The notes beneath the pieces are model-generated. The model was given only the letters and a program-made list of their open reading frames with translations. It was not told the origin of the DNA and ran no database searches. From the NCBI GenBank assembly GCA_012719175.1, contig JAAYAX010000015.1:24551-88550 (forward strand): 64,000 nucleotides of DNA, given 5' to 3'. This stretch comes from Methanomassiliicoccus sp. (GTDB lineage Archaea > Thermoplasmatota > Thermoplasmata > Methanomassiliicoccales > Methanomassiliicoccaceae). The position numbers and the translations under genes are program-made. Below, piece by piece: positions 1 through 9,756 of the stretch (the stretch's first letter is position 1; the number at the start of each line of letters is the position of its first letter).

Positions 1-3000
1 TCAGCAGCTCTCCCACCGTGCCGCAGAGGACCACATCCCCCCTCTCCATCTCTTCGCGGACCTTCATGTCATCCCAGGTCCCCACCTCCCCCTCCTTCGG
101 CAGTGTGTCCCTGCTGACCAGGCGCAGGACCCTGTGGGGCAGGTGCTCTAGACCTGTCAGGTCCGCCTCCCGTAGGAAGCGCGGGGATGTATCACGGATG
201 CGTGCAGTGAGCTCGTCAACGGCCGTGTGGGTGTTGGCCGAGAGCAGGAACAGCTTCCTCCTAGGCCTGGCGGCGAGGCGGGCGAGCACGGCCGCGGCGG
301 CGGTGTTAGTCTTGCCGGTACCCGGCGGCCCCAAGAGGAGCTGCACGGTGCATTCGAGGCCGTCCATGCACGAGCGCAGTTGCACCTCGTCCAGACCATG
401 TCCGTTCAGGTCCATGGTGGCGAGCACCGTCTGCAACCCAGCGAGAGTGGTATCGTTCATCCTCTCCCTCACAGGCACGGTGGGCCCCTGGGGATCGAAC
501 CAGCGGACTATGGGCGAAGCGCCGTGATCGTTGAGCCAGGCATCGACCCGGGCCCTGGCGTAGTTTGACAGGCTCTCTCCAACCAGCACCAGGTCGCCAT
601 CCTTCAGGTCCCTGCCGAAGGAGGGGAGAATGTACCGGCCTCTGACGGGATCGGACCGGCCGCTCCTGACGATGGCCGCCTGGAAGGCCCCCCTCTCGCG
701 GTCTAGCACCTTCACCGTGGCGGTGACCCCTAGGCTGAGGAGCTCCCTGATGGTCTGGCTCCTCTCCACGTTCCCGGAGTATGGAGCGAGGCGCACGAAG
801 CTGCCCTCGTCCAGGGTACAGGAGGCAAAGTAGGTCTGGGGATCGAGGCCGAAGAGCTCCAGGTCCACCTCCCCGCCCACATGTTCCTGGTCATGCTCCT
901 CGTACCTGAACAGCCCCCGGAGTGGAAGGGCGGAGCCGTCGGCCACTCGCGCGGACGGCGACCTGAGGGAGTCGATGAGCCATGCCGCCCTTTTCACGTG
1001 ATGGTCCAGTCTCAGGAAGTCCAGGCTGGCCTCGACGATGTCGTATCGGGAGGTGAAGTGTGTTCCGATATGCCTCAGCTCCCCCAGCGGGATAGGGGGC
1101 TTCTCGATGTGGTTGTTCGTGTACATTCTCTCCTCGATCCATCGGAGCGCCTGGCACTTGGCCAGGAGGAAAGCGGAGATCGTGGGCGCGGTCCCCCCGC
1201 GACGGTAGTCCTCCAGGGCCCGGGGCAGCAGGTTGTCCTTCCCCACCCTCCGCGGCAGGGCATCCCACATCGCATACCAGTAGGGGGCGTTGACGTCGGA
1301 GCTGTAGTAGGTGCGGACCTCGAAGAAGCCGCTCTGAGCCCCCGGGGCATCGCGGTCGCACCACTCCCCCTCAGGGTCCATGGCCAGTGCCGTGCGGAAG
1401 TCGAAGATGTCCCGACGCATCACATACGAAAGGTCCGTGGCCCTTCCGTTGACCGTTCTCGTCCAATGGAAGCGCGAGGAGCCGAACCAGCGCGCGGAGG
1501 TGGCGATGACCGGGCTGAGGCCGGTATATCCCACCGTGAACTTGTGCCTGATCTCGTCCACCAGGGGAGTGTAGATCGTCTGCTCCAGGTCCGCACGGCA
1601 CTCCGCCCGGCATCCCAGAAGCTCAGTGAGATGATGCAGCAACGGGCCACCGCAGCGGTTGCAAGCGTCGATAAGGTGCCCCATGTCGCCCTGGGACCAG
1701 GTGTAGAGGTGCATGGGCCTCCATCCGCTACCGCCGGCCCGCACGATGGCGTCGACCAGCTCATCGAAGAAGCCACTGATCATCTCCCTCTCGGCCCTGT
1801 CGTCCTCGCCTACATCGCCGGTCCAGGCGCTCATGACCAGACGGACGACCTCCTGAGACCTCATGGCCGGCCCGTCCTCCTCCTTGCCTATGACCTCCTT
1901 GAGCTGGGGGTCGGGGGTGCGGTCACCGTCAATGGGGGTCAGAAGGGACCGCTCACTGTCGGTGACGTGGGCGGCCAGTCCCACCAGGCGGTCCTCGATG
2001 TAATCGTACTCCACGTCCAGGAAGACCCGCACCATACGCTCTCCCTCCGGGCTCACATGTGCGGGGAGAAGGCCTGGTCCAGGGTGCCCCATCGACATGA
2101 CTCCGAAGTCACCCTGCTGGTTGCCGGACATGTTGGACCGCCGGGCCCTGGCGCGCACGATGAGGTTTCCAAGGTCGGAACTGAAACCGATGGTGCGCCG
2201 GAGCACGGCCGCGCTTTCTCCCTTTTGATCGAGGTCGGCCAGGTCATCGATGGTGGCGATGCCTGCCTGACGAAGCATGCGGACCTCCGAGGGATCTATG
2301 CCCAGCAGCTCCAGGCGCCTCCGGCGGGCGCTGTCGGGCATACAGATGGGGCAGTGCACACAGGCTCCGCACTTGGCGTCGAGGCGGTAGCTGAGGTCCT
2401 CCAGATCGGTTCGTGCGATGCGGGCCAGGGGACCGCTCTCAGAAAGAAGGTTGCGAAGGTCCCCCATCTCCTCCTCCAGGTCCAGCGAGTTCAGCCCCAG
2501 AGCGTCCTGGACCACGTTGGTCTCGGGATCTATGCGGGCGACCACCGACTCCAGGACCACGTCGGCATAGTGAGCTCCGCCCACCTCCAGCCCATGTTGT
2601 TCGAGGTGATCCCCCACCATCAGCCTGTACGCTCCCAGCTGGACGCGGTGGTATGTCTTGTCCCTGCGGCTGGCCTTGCACTCTACGATGCGCAGGACGG
2701 GCAGACCGTCCCGCCATCCCAGGATGAGGAAGTCCATCCTTCCGGATAGGATGAAATCACCAACCTCGCCCTCCATCTCCACCTCCCGGGCGAAGACCTC
2801 GGAGCCGGGCGCCGTTGCCCTCAGGGAGTCAAGGAAACTTTGCCAGGGGATCCGGCACTCCCCTTCCGGGGGGCAAGGGTTCAGCAGGCGGACCCTTTTC
2901 CGCAGGGATCGCTCCAGTTCCTCCTCCCTCTCCGTCCCGCGGACGGCCAGGATGGGATTCAGGGGGCCGCGCACCCGGCCGTAGAAAGGAAAGCGGCGGG

Positions 3001-3106
3001 CGATCTCGGACTTGTCCAGCCTCAGCTTGAAGCTGCGCTCGCAGCAGTGCTGATCGACATACTCGCCGATATCGGTCACAACCACCAGGCCCTTCTTGCC
3101 GCTCAT
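1..3106 (-). CDS. RecB-like nuclease / RNase H-like / SF1 helicase fusion (3' part cut off by window edge)
   Basis: One uninterrupted minus-strand frame runs from an ATG at 3106 to base 1 without a stop, giving at least 1035 residues. Residues about 100-160 hold a PD-(D/E)XK (RecB/Cas4-type) nuclease core: Asp125, Glu142-Cys-Lys144 and Gln156. An early Cys pair (21/22) and a C-x2-C-x2-C-x2-C cluster (246, 249, 252, 255) suggest an Fe-S cluster as in Cas4 and AddB. A helix-hairpin-helix-like stretch follows (about 262-292), then a DVE-containing region from about 335 that resembles the YprB-type RNase H-like exonuclease. A Walker A motif GPPGTGKT lies at 926-933, starting a DNA2/UPF1-like SF1 helicase that continues beyond the window. 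The order matches TM0106-type RecB-like nucleases fused to a helicase (family knowledge). The likely role is DNA end processing or repair. An in-frame TGA three codons upstream supports the start. The long GC-rich plus-strand frames across this region are shadows of it. Confidence 0.85.
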   Translation of the reverse strand, partial: MSGKKGLVVVTDIGEYVDQHCCERSFKLRLDKSEIARRFPFYGRVRGPLNPILAVRGTEREEELERSLRKRVRLLNPCPPEGECRIPWQSFLDSLRATAPGSEVFAREVEMEGEVGDFILSGRMDFLILGWRDGLPVLRIVECKASRRDKTYHRVQLGAYRLMVGDHLEQHGLEVGGAHYADVVLESVVARIDPETNVVQDALGLNSLDLEEEMGDLRNLLSESGPLARIARTDLEDLSYRLDAKCGACVHCPICMPDSARRRRLELLGIDPSEVRMLRQAGIATIDDLADLDQKGESAAVLRRTIGFSSDLGNLIVRARARRSNMSGNQQGDFGVMSMGHPGPGLLPAHVSPEGERMVRVFLDVEYDYIEDRLVGLAAHVTDSERSLLTPIDGDRTPDPQLKEVIGKEEDGPAMRSQEVVRLVMSAWTGDVGEDDRAEREMISGFFDELVDAIVRAGGSGWRPMHLYTWSQGDMGHLIDACNRCGGPLLHHLTELLGCRAECRADLEQTIYTPLVDEIRHKFTVGYTGLSPVIATSARWFGSSRFHWTRTVNGRATDLSYVMRRDIFDFRTALAMDPEGEWCDRDAPGAQSGFFEVRTYYSSDVNAPYWYAMWDALPRRVGKDNLLPRALEDYRRGGTAPTISAFLLAKCQALRWIEERMYTNNHIEKPPIPLGELRHIGTHFTSRYDIVEASLDFLRLDHHVKRAAWLIDSLRSPSARVADGSALPLRGLFRYEEHDQEHVGGEVDLELFGLDPQTYFASCTLDEGSFVRLAPYSGNVERSQTIRELLSLGVTATVKVLDRERGAFQAAIVRSGRSDPVRGRYILPSFGRDLKDGDLVLVGESLSNYARARVDAWLNDHGASPIVRWFDPQGPTVPVRERMNDTTLAGLQTVLATMDLNGHGLDEVQLRSCMDGLECTVQLLLGPPGTGKTNTAAAAVLARLAARPRRKLFLLSANTHTAVDELTARIRDTSPRFLREADLTGLEHLPHRVLRLVSRDTLPKEGEVGTWDDMKVREEMERGDVVLCGTVGELL

Positions 3107-3175
3107 CGCACGCCCTCAGGTGGCACCGGGGGTCCATCGTGACCTAGCCCGATGCCTGGAGACGCTAACGCATCC

Positions 3176-4717
3176 TCACCACTTGAACCTGATGAGCAGG
3201 TAGACCGCCAATCCCACGGCCAGTATGGAAACGCCCCAGCCTACCCATATCCACGTCTCGGAGGAGAACGGGGCCCATTGCGCATCCCCCACCACCACCG
3301 TGAGCTCGTTGGAGATGGAGACCCGGGACGAGGAGTCGGTCACGGTAAGGGTTACAGAATAGGAGCCGGGATTGTCGTAGGTATGGTTCACATCCCTCAT
3401 GGTGCTGGTGGACCCGTCATCGAAGTTCCAATGGTAGAAGTATGGCCCCGTGCCACTGGAGACCGAGCTGGTGAAGGGCACGGTCAGGGGGGCAGGCCCA
3501 GTGCTGGATCCCTGCTGGATGATGACCTCAAGTCCGTCCTCCGAGGTCACCGTGATCTCGATGTCCTGCGACGTCGCCTCCTTCATGGAGGAGTCGGACA
3601 CCTTCAGGTGCACGGTGTAGATCCCCGGTTCGGAGTAGTTATGCACAGGTTCCTCCTCCTCGCTGTAAGCCCCGTCGCCGAACGTCCAGTTGTATGAGAT
3701 CGTTCCTGTGGCGTTCTCCACAACGCTGTAGAAGCTAACATCCAGCGGACCCATGCCGTAGGAGACGGAAGAGGAGATGCTGGTCTTAAGGTCCAGGGTC
3801 ATGGACGCCACGATCCTCAGGTTGGGGGAGGTGGTCGTCCGGCCCTCGCTGTCGGTGACGTTCAGTTTCACGTTGTAGGTGGCAGGGTCCGTGTACTCAT
3901 GAAAGGGCGACTCCTCGTTGCTGGTGGACCCGTCACCGAACTGCCATAGGTACGTGTACGGAGATACTCCGTACCGGGGTGTGGCACTGAAGGTGATGTT
4001 CAGGGGCACGGTGCCTGCGGTGGTGGAGGCGGTGATGTTCACCTGGAACGCCGGGGTGATCACAATACCGGCGCTGGTATTGGTGACCGTTCGGCCGTAG
4101 TTATCGGTAATGATGACCTCTGGAGAATAGGTGCCCGCCTTGGCGTAGACATGGTTGACCGAGCTTCCGGTGCCGGTGGTACCATCGTCAAAGTCCCACT
4201 CGTAAGTGTAAGGTGCGGTGCCACCCGTGACGTCGGCCGTGAGGGCGACATCCACCGGCGCCTGGGCCGTGGAGACGCTGGAGGTCACGTTTACGTCCAA
4301 GGCTGCGCTGGCGCAGACGAACGTGAAATCAAGGCTGGGGGTAAGCTCGTAGGGGTCGCCCTCCGTGCTTCCCGTGACCCTCACGGTGCCGCTATGAGGT
4401 CCTGGCGCCAGGTCGGAGGGGATGTCCACGGTATGGTTGAAGGTCCGGGTGTAAGGGAACGTTTTTATCTCCAGGATGCCAGAGAACAGCACGCCGGTGT
4501 AGCCCCAATCAGCATAGAACACTGTCACCTGGGTTATGTTCAGGGACGATATCTCAGAGCCAGGCGCTATGACCATGGTGTACTGACAGGGCACGGACTC
4601 CCCGGGAAAGACCTCCTGCGGCGAGGTCTCGTCCAGAGTCACAAAGTCCGGCCAAGCGCCTTGTACAGATGGCGTCACGAACGCCACGGTCGTCGTTAAT
4701 AGTAAAATCGTGAGCAC
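3176..4717 (-). CDS. Membrane-anchored surface protein with four PKD domains
   Basis: 513 residues. A hydrophobic N-terminal segment (about 1-19) looks like a signal peptide. A first region of about 120 residues has no recognised domain; four PKD-type beta-sandwich repeats follow (about 145-225, 230-310, 315-395, 400-478), each with the W-x-F-x-D-G and H-x-Y-x-x-P/A-G-x-Y signatures. A single transmembrane helix near 489-511 ends in a short basic tail. The protein is therefore probably exported and anchored by its C-terminus, with the PKD array facing outward for adhesion or cell-surface contacts. The start is a GTG at 4717; no ATG is available in frame between it and the upstream stop. It ends at TGA. 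The neighbours are sensor kinases and other surface proteins, so a role in surface sensing or attachment is possible but not shown. Confidence 0.85.
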   Translation of the reverse strand: MLTILLLTTTVAFVTPSVQGAWPDFVTLDETSPQEVFPGESVPCQYTMVIAPGSEISSLNITQVTVFYADWGYTGVLFSGILEIKTFPYTRTFNHTVDIPSDLAPGPHSGTVRVTGSTEGDPYELTPSLDFTFVCASAALDVNVTSSVSTAQAPVDVALTADVTGGTAPYTYEWDFDDGTTGTGSSVNHVYAKAGTYSPEVIITDNYGRTVTNTSAGIVITPAFQVNITASTTAGTVPLNITFSATPRYGVSPYTYLWQFGDGSTSNEESPFHEYTDPATYNVKLNVTDSEGRTTTSPNLRIVASMTLDLKTSISSSVSYGMGPLDVSFYSVVENATGTISYNWTFGDGAYSEEEEPVHNYSEPGIYTVHLKVSDSSMKEATSQDIEITVTSEDGLEVIIQQGSSTGPAPLTVPFTSSVSSGTGPYFYHWNFDDGSTSTMRDVNHTYDNPGSYSVTLTVTDSSSRVSISNELTVVVGDAQWAPFSSETWIWVGWGVSILAVGLAVYLLIRFKW

Positions 4718-5004
4718 TAAGCTCCCTAGAACCTTATCGATCCGCGTTTCCCATCCCTCGTGCCATCAACGCACTTTTTTTAGATAATACTTACGAGAGT
4801 TGGCATCCTGGCCCAGTTAAGCACATGGCCAAGTTCGATGATCTAGCGTTGCGACAGACTCATGCTTCATAACGCTCCAACTCCCCCGGGCTCTTCCCAG
4901 ATGCGGCGATCTGCGCCCTTGATCGGCCCGGCCGTCCTCACTGTCCGCTCACCGAACAAGTCCAGCTACCGCCGTGTTATCTGCGTTAACGTACACAGCC
5001 TACT

Positions 5005-7233
5005 TCACGCGCGCCTGTACGAGCCGTGATGTATGGTGAGCTGAAAGGTGGCCCCGTTCCCGTCCTCCCCGACCTCCTGTATGAGTATTCCGGTGATCGC
5101 CAGGATCTCCTTGGAGAGGAACAGGCCCAGACCGGTCCCCTTGCCGAAGCCTTTGGTGAAGAGCCTCTCCCGGTCCTCCTGAGATATCCCTACTCCATTG
5201 TCCTGGAACGTGAGCAGCATGTCGCTACCTTCTCTCCTGGCGTCTAGGACGATGCGTAGAGAGTCCTTACGGCCAGAGTACTTCACGCTGTTGTCCACAA
5301 GGTTGCGGAAGACCATGGCCAGCATGGGGTCCGCCAGGACGCTCAAACCTTTCAGGCCGGGGCCTACCTCGATGGTCCCGGTGCCGTCCAGCTTGGGGAG
5401 TTCCTGCACGATGTCCTCCATCGATTGCCAATGAGGGACCGTGGAACCCATCCTCTCATAGTCCTTGGTGAAGTCAATCTGCCTGCTCACGTTGTGTATC
5501 GACCCCTCGACCTTCTTGAGCCGCTCCAGGACCGCGGGGTCCTCCGTCCTCATCATGGCCAGCTCCAGGTTCGCGCTCTGGATCTGGAGCTGGTTCTTGA
5601 TATCATGGCGGGTGATGCTTCCCAGGAGGTCCAGCTTCTGCCTCGCCTTCAGGTATCTTATCTCGGCCTGCTTGTACCGGGTGATGTCCTGGTTGACACC
5701 GAAATCCCTGACCCTTGCTCCCCTCTGGTCCCTGAAGGAGTAGGCGCAGATGAGGATGTGCCGCACCTCCCCGTCTCGACGTATTATGCGGTGCTCCAGT
5801 TCCCGGTAGTCATCGTAATAGGAGGAGGAGAAGGTCTTGGTGCGGAAGTTCTCCTGCACCCGCGGAAGGTCGTCAGGATGCACGAACTCTCGGATGTAGG
5901 TCTCCGCCAGCATATGGTAGCCACCCTCCCTTTGGGCATCGGTGGCTAATAGCTTGTAGAAGCGATCGTTGAAGGTGTAGGTCCTGGTCCTCACGTCGTA
6001 CTCCCAGGATGCGATGTCCGCCATGTCCATGGCCATAGACAGATGGGCCATGGTGGCCCTCAGCTCTTCCTCCACCCTCTTCCGAGCTGTGATGTCACGG
6101 AAGAGTACCATGTCCTGGGGCTCGTCCTCCTCCGCTTCCTCCAGGGAGGCTACGGTTATGTGTCCCCAGACGATATGGCCGTCCTTGCGGATGTACCTCT
6201 TCTCCACATCATAGGTACTCCTCCTGCCTGCCAGGTACTCCTCCCGGAGGTCCATCCCCACCTCGAGGTCATCGGGATGGGCGAGATCGAAAAGGGACAT
6301 TTGGCTCAGCTCCGAGCGGGAGTGCCCGAAGAACCTCACCAGCTCATCGTTGAACTCCTTGGGCGCACCATTGCGGTCAGTGATGGCGATCCCCACCGCC
6401 GCCTCGTTGAAGACGGCGCGGAACTTGCTCTCGCTTCGACGCAGCGCATCCTCCGACCTCACATGATCGGTCATATCGGTAACGTAGGCCAAGACGCCCT
6501 TGCCGTCGGGGAGGTCCACCTGGGTGAAGGCCACGTGAACGGGGAAACGGGTGCCGTTCTTGCGTACTCCGATGAACTCGGTCTCCGGCCTCCGGTACGG
6601 CCGATGCCCTGGACGCGTCATCAGGTCCGCGTCCTGGGGCCGGCCGGACTGTGCGATCATGTCCTCAACCGGGCGCTCCCCGATATCATTGGCATCGTCG
6701 TAGCCGAACAGGTCCAGGTGCCGGCGGTTGGCATAGGAGACGAGGCCCTCCTGGATCATCATGATGGCGACGGGGGCGTCCTCGATGATGGAGCGAAAAC
6801 GCTCCTCGCTCCTCCGAAGGTCGAGCTCATTACGGTGACCGATGACCGCCTTCTTCACCTTGTGCTCCAGCTCCATGAACTGGGAGACGGGGTCCCCGCC
6901 CTTCTGAACGTAGAAGGTGACTCCGTAGTTCAGCGCCTCGATCACGACCTCCTCGCGGCCCTTGCCGGTGAAGAGGATGAAGGGGATGCTTGTATCCATG
7001 GCCCGCACGCTCTTGAGGAGCTCGATGCCGTTCATCTCCGGCATCTGGTAATCAGAGATTATGGCCTCGTACGAGTTCTCCCTCATCAGCCTCCCCACGT
7101 CCAGAGCGGAGAGGGCGGTGTCCACATGCAGGTCCCCTGAGCGTTCCAGAAATGACTTCCCCACATCCAGGAGCCCCGCCTCGTCATCGACATAGAGGAC
7201 CCGGTACATCCAGCGATACAATGGGTTGGTCAT
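5005..7233 (-). CDS. Hybrid sensor histidine kinase: receiver-PAS-PAS-PAS-kinase
   Basis: 742 residues, no membrane segments, so cytoplasmic. A receiver domain (about 10-130) carries the acidic pair in VDDE and phospho-acceptor Asp61 in the motif SDYQMPEMNG. Three PAS/PAC units follow (about 140-260, 265-385, 395-520). The dimerisation/phospho-acceptor motif is RHDIKNQL (His near 540), typical of archaeal kinases, and a HATPase domain has an intact N box (NLVDNS), a DNGVGI box and the glycine-rich FGKGTGLGLF loop. It should autophosphorylate and be modulated by its own receiver or by PAS ligands. It is closely related to the next gene upstream (7283-9556) and to 17893-19068, sharing the same receiver sequence style. 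The ATG at 7209 (residue 9) may be the true start, because the paralogue begins at the equivalent MYRVLYVDDE. No separate output regulator is adjacent. Confidence 0.88.
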   Translation of the reverse strand: MTNPLYRWMYRVLYVDDEAGLLDVGKSFLERSGDLHVDTALSALDVGRLMRENSYEAIISDYQMPEMNGIELLKSVRAMDTSIPFILFTGKGREEVVIEALNYGVTFYVQKGGDPVSQFMELEHKVKKAVIGHRNELDLRRSEERFRSIIEDAPVAIMMIQEGLVSYANRRHLDLFGYDDANDIGERPVEDMIAQSGRPQDADLMTRPGHRPYRRPETEFIGVRKNGTRFPVHVAFTQVDLPDGKGVLAYVTDMTDHVRSEDALRRSESKFRAVFNEAAVGIAITDRNGAPKEFNDELVRFFGHSRSELSQMSLFDLAHPDDLEVGMDLREEYLAGRRSTYDVEKRYIRKDGHIVWGHITVASLEEAEEDEPQDMVLFRDITARKRVEEELRATMAHLSMAMDMADIASWEYDVRTRTYTFNDRFYKLLATDAQREGGYHMLAETYIREFVHPDDLPRVQENFRTKTFSSSYYDDYRELEHRIIRRDGEVRHILICAYSFRDQRGARVRDFGVNQDITRYKQAEIRYLKARQKLDLLGSITRHDIKNQLQIQSANLELAMMRTEDPAVLERLKKVEGSIHNVSRQIDFTKDYERMGSTVPHWQSMEDIVQELPKLDGTGTIEVGPGLKGLSVLADPMLAMVFRNLVDNSVKYSGRKDSLRIVLDARREGSDMLLTFQDNGVGISQEDRERLFTKGFGKGTGLGLFLSKEILAITGILIQEVGEDGNGATFQLTIHHGSYRRA

Positions 7234-7282
7234 TTATCTAGATAGTGAAAAAAAGTGAGCATGCTACATATCGTTCTCTATG

Positions 7283-9556
7283 TTACCAGACCTTTGATGG
7301 CTCCTCTTGGCCGAGCTTGGAGAGGGTTCCGGGAACGTTCACGTACTTGAACTTCCCATCGGGGACGAACATCTCGAACCTCACCCCTCGCCCGGGCTCT
7401 CCCGTCTCCCTGATGGTGATGCCAGTGATCGCCAGGATCTCCTTGGAGAGGAACAGGCCCAGACCGGTCCCTTTCCCGAACCCCTTGGTGAACAGCTCTT
7501 GCTTCTCCTCATGGGGTATGCCTACCCCGTCGTCCTCATATGATAGGACGATACCCCCGTCCCTCTCCATGCAATCGACGGTGATGGTCATGGGGCCGCC
7601 TCCGTACAGTAGGCTGTCCTCCACCAGATTGTGGAAGACACGGATCAGCATGGGGTCCGCCAGGACCTGCAGACCGGCTATCCCCTTGCCAATGAACAGG
7701 GCCTTTGCCGGCCGTTGCTCCTGCACGCACCTAACGATCTCCTCTATAGGCTGCCACTGCGGCAGGGCTGTGCCCATGCGCTGATAGACAGAGGTGAAGT
7801 CCATCTGTTCCTGGACGATGTTCACCGAACGCTCCAAGCGGCCGATCCTCTTCAGCTGCTCAGGGTCGGTGATGGTGGACCTCATCAGCTCCAATGTCGA
7901 GGTCTGTATGAGGATCTGGTTCTTGATGTCATGATGGGTCAGATCGCTCAAGAGATCAAGCTTCTGGCGGGACCTGCGCACCTCCTCCTCGGCATTCCTC
8001 ATCTCGGTGATGTCCTGGTTGATCCCGAAGATCCTCCTGTGCTTGCCGTCCTCGCTCTGCCAGTTAGCGGACCGCACGAGGATGCGGCGCACCTCGCCAT
8101 CGCGCCGCAGGATGCGGTGCTCGAACTGAAAGTAACCGATGGGGGGTGTAGAGAGCATGCTGTTACGGGAGTTCACCCTGACGAGATCATAGTCCTCAGG
8201 GTAGACGAACCTATGGAAGTACTCTATGGAGGACATTTGATATCCGCCCTCCCTTTGGGCATCGGTGGCGTAGATCCGGTAGAACTGGTCGTTGAAGGTG
8301 AAGGTGGAGGTATCAAGGTCCAGCTCCCAGGACGCCAGGGTGGCCATGTCCAGGGCCATGGACAGCTGCCCCATCGTGCTCCTTAGCCTCTCCTCCGCCC
8401 GCTTGATCTCGGTTATGTCCTGGGTTACGCCGAAGCCCATGGACCTCTTTCCGTTCTCGTCCTTCACGGAGATGGACCTAACGATGATGTGTCGTTTCTC
8501 TCCGTCCCGGCGGATGATGCTGTGCTCTATTTGCAGGAAATCCTGGCCATATTCGGGCTGACTAACGGCGCTCATGACCTCGACAAGACGGGGCACCTCC
8601 TCAGGAGGCACGAACGTCTCGACATAATCCTTGGCGGCCATGCGGTAGCCGCCCTCCCTCCCCGCGTCCGTGGAATAGAGCTTGTAGAACCGGTCGTTGA
8701 AGAGGAACGTACCGGTCATGGGATCGAACTCCCACGAGGCCAGGCCGGCCATGTCTATGGCCATGGACAGCTGCCCCATGGTCCCCCGGAGCTCCTCGTC
8801 GGTCTTCTTGCGCTCTGTGATGTCGGTGATGAAGGTCAGGACCGCGGGCGCATCGGAGATGGTGACCTGCGCCGCCGTGACCTGTATGGGGAACTGGGTC
8901 CCATCCCTTCGCCATCCCAGGAACTCGACCTCGAAGGGCAGGGAACCACGATCCATGCCTTGAGGAGGTCTCCATGCCTTCATTCCCCTATCGGGGGAGG
9001 TGATGAAATCGCATAGTGAGAGGCCGGTGTACTCCTCCGGCCTGGTGTAGCCGAAGATCTCTCGGTGCAGGGGGTTAGCGTACGTGATGACACCATCCTG
9101 CAGGATGGCGATGGCCACAGGGGCGTTCTCGATCAGGGAGCGGAACCTGACCTCGCTCTTCTTGAGGGCCATCTCGGTCTTGTGGCCCACGATGGCGTTC
9201 TTCACCTTATGCTCCAGCTCCTTGAACTGGGAGATGGGGTCCCCTCCCTTCTGGACGTAGAATGTGACGCCGTTGTTCAGCGCCTCGATGACGACCTCCT
9301 CGCGGCCCTTGCCGGTGAAGAGTATGAACGGAAGGTCCTTGTACGCATCACGAACCCGCTTGAGAAGCTCGATGCCGTTCATCTCGGGCATCTGGTAATC
9401 TGATATGATGGCATCGTACCGCTCCTCCTCCATCCGCCCCTCGGCCTCATGGGCCGAGAGGGCCGTGTCCACCTTAAGGTCCCCGGACATCTCCAGGAAC
9501 ACCTGCGCTATCTCAAGGAGGCCACATTCATCATCGACATAGAGGACACGATACAT
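7283..9556 (-). CDS. Hybrid sensor histidine kinase: receiver-PAS-PAS-PAS-kinase (paralogue)
   Basis: 757 residues, cytoplasmic. Receiver (1-120, Asp in SDYQMPEMNG), three PAS/PAC domains (about 130-250, 260-385, 390-515), phospho-acceptor motif THHDIKNQI (near 530) and a C-terminal HATPase with DDGVGI and FGKGTGLGLF. The N box reads NLVEDS: the second Asn, which helps hold Mg-ATP in most histidine kinases, is Asp here, so catalytic activity may be altered. PAS units 2 and 3 are very similar to each other (both contain the stretch ending EGGY before an F-V-x-P/Y-x-E core), which points to internal duplication. It lies 49 bases upstream of the sister gene on the same strand, so the two are probably tandem duplicates and may be co-transcribed. 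A TATA-like element lies about 40 bases upstream of the ATG. Confidence 0.87.
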   Translation of the reverse strand: MYRVLYVDDECGLLEIAQVFLEMSGDLKVDTALSAHEAEGRMEEERYDAIISDYQMPEMNGIELLKRVRDAYKDLPFILFTGKGREEVVIEALNNGVTFYVQKGGDPISQFKELEHKVKNAIVGHKTEMALKKSEVRFRSLIENAPVAIAILQDGVITYANPLHREIFGYTRPEEYTGLSLCDFITSPDRGMKAWRPPQGMDRGSLPFEVEFLGWRRDGTQFPIQVTAAQVTISDAPAVLTFITDITERKKTDEELRGTMGQLSMAIDMAGLASWEFDPMTGTFLFNDRFYKLYSTDAGREGGYRMAAKDYVETFVPPEEVPRLVEVMSAVSQPEYGQDFLQIEHSIIRRDGEKRHIIVRSISVKDENGKRSMGFGVTQDITEIKRAEERLRSTMGQLSMALDMATLASWELDLDTSTFTFNDQFYRIYATDAQREGGYQMSSIEYFHRFVYPEDYDLVRVNSRNSMLSTPPIGYFQFEHRILRRDGEVRRILVRSANWQSEDGKHRRIFGINQDITEMRNAEEEVRRSRQKLDLLSDLTHHDIKNQILIQTSTLELMRSTITDPEQLKRIGRLERSVNIVQEQMDFTSVYQRMGTALPQWQPIEEIVRCVQEQRPAKALFIGKGIAGLQVLADPMLIRVFHNLVEDSLLYGGGPMTITVDCMERDGGIVLSYEDDGVGIPHEEKQELFTKGFGKGTGLGLFLSKEILAITGITIRETGEPGRGVRFEMFVPDGKFKYVNVPGTLSKLGQEEPSKVW

Positions 9557-9589
9557 CCGGCACCACAGACTTCGCCATGCAAAAACCTG

Positions 9590-9605
9590 AGGATATTTAT
9601 AAGGT
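9590..9605 (-). promoter_or_regulatory. TATA-like box for the 7283-9556 kinase
   Basis: Read on the minus strand, a TTATAAATA sequence sits about 35-45 bases before the ATG at 9556. This is the archaeal TATA position for a transcript with a leader of roughly 10-15 bases. It was placed by eye only. Confidence 0.45.
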
Positions 9606-9691
9606 TAAGGAAATAGGTATTGCATCTGATACCCTGGGGACCAAAGATGCTGGTTATTAATAAGGAGCGCCCCCCTTGCAGATGGTCACCT

Positions 9692-9703
9692 GTTCCATAT
9701 ATC
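9692..9703 (+). promoter_or_regulatory. TATA-like box for the 9757 gene
   Basis: A CATATATCTATA stretch about 55-65 bases before the chosen ATG at 9757 would start transcription near 9725 and give a leader of about 30 bases. It lies in the 200-base space between divergent genes. Placed by eye. Confidence 0.4.
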
Positions 9704-9756
9704 TATAATGACAACATCATTCATACCAACAATTGAATCGCCAAGGTCAAATATTG

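Noticed and set aside
881..2749. 622-residue plus-strand frame
   Set aside because: Shadow of the minus-strand nuclease-helicase gene: composition is Gly/Val/His/Pro-rich without domains, while the opposite frame gives clear motifs.
3152..7140. Long plus-strand frames across the PKD and kinase genes
   Set aside because: GC-rich antisense shadows; the minus strand has PKD, receiver, PAS and kinase motifs throughout.
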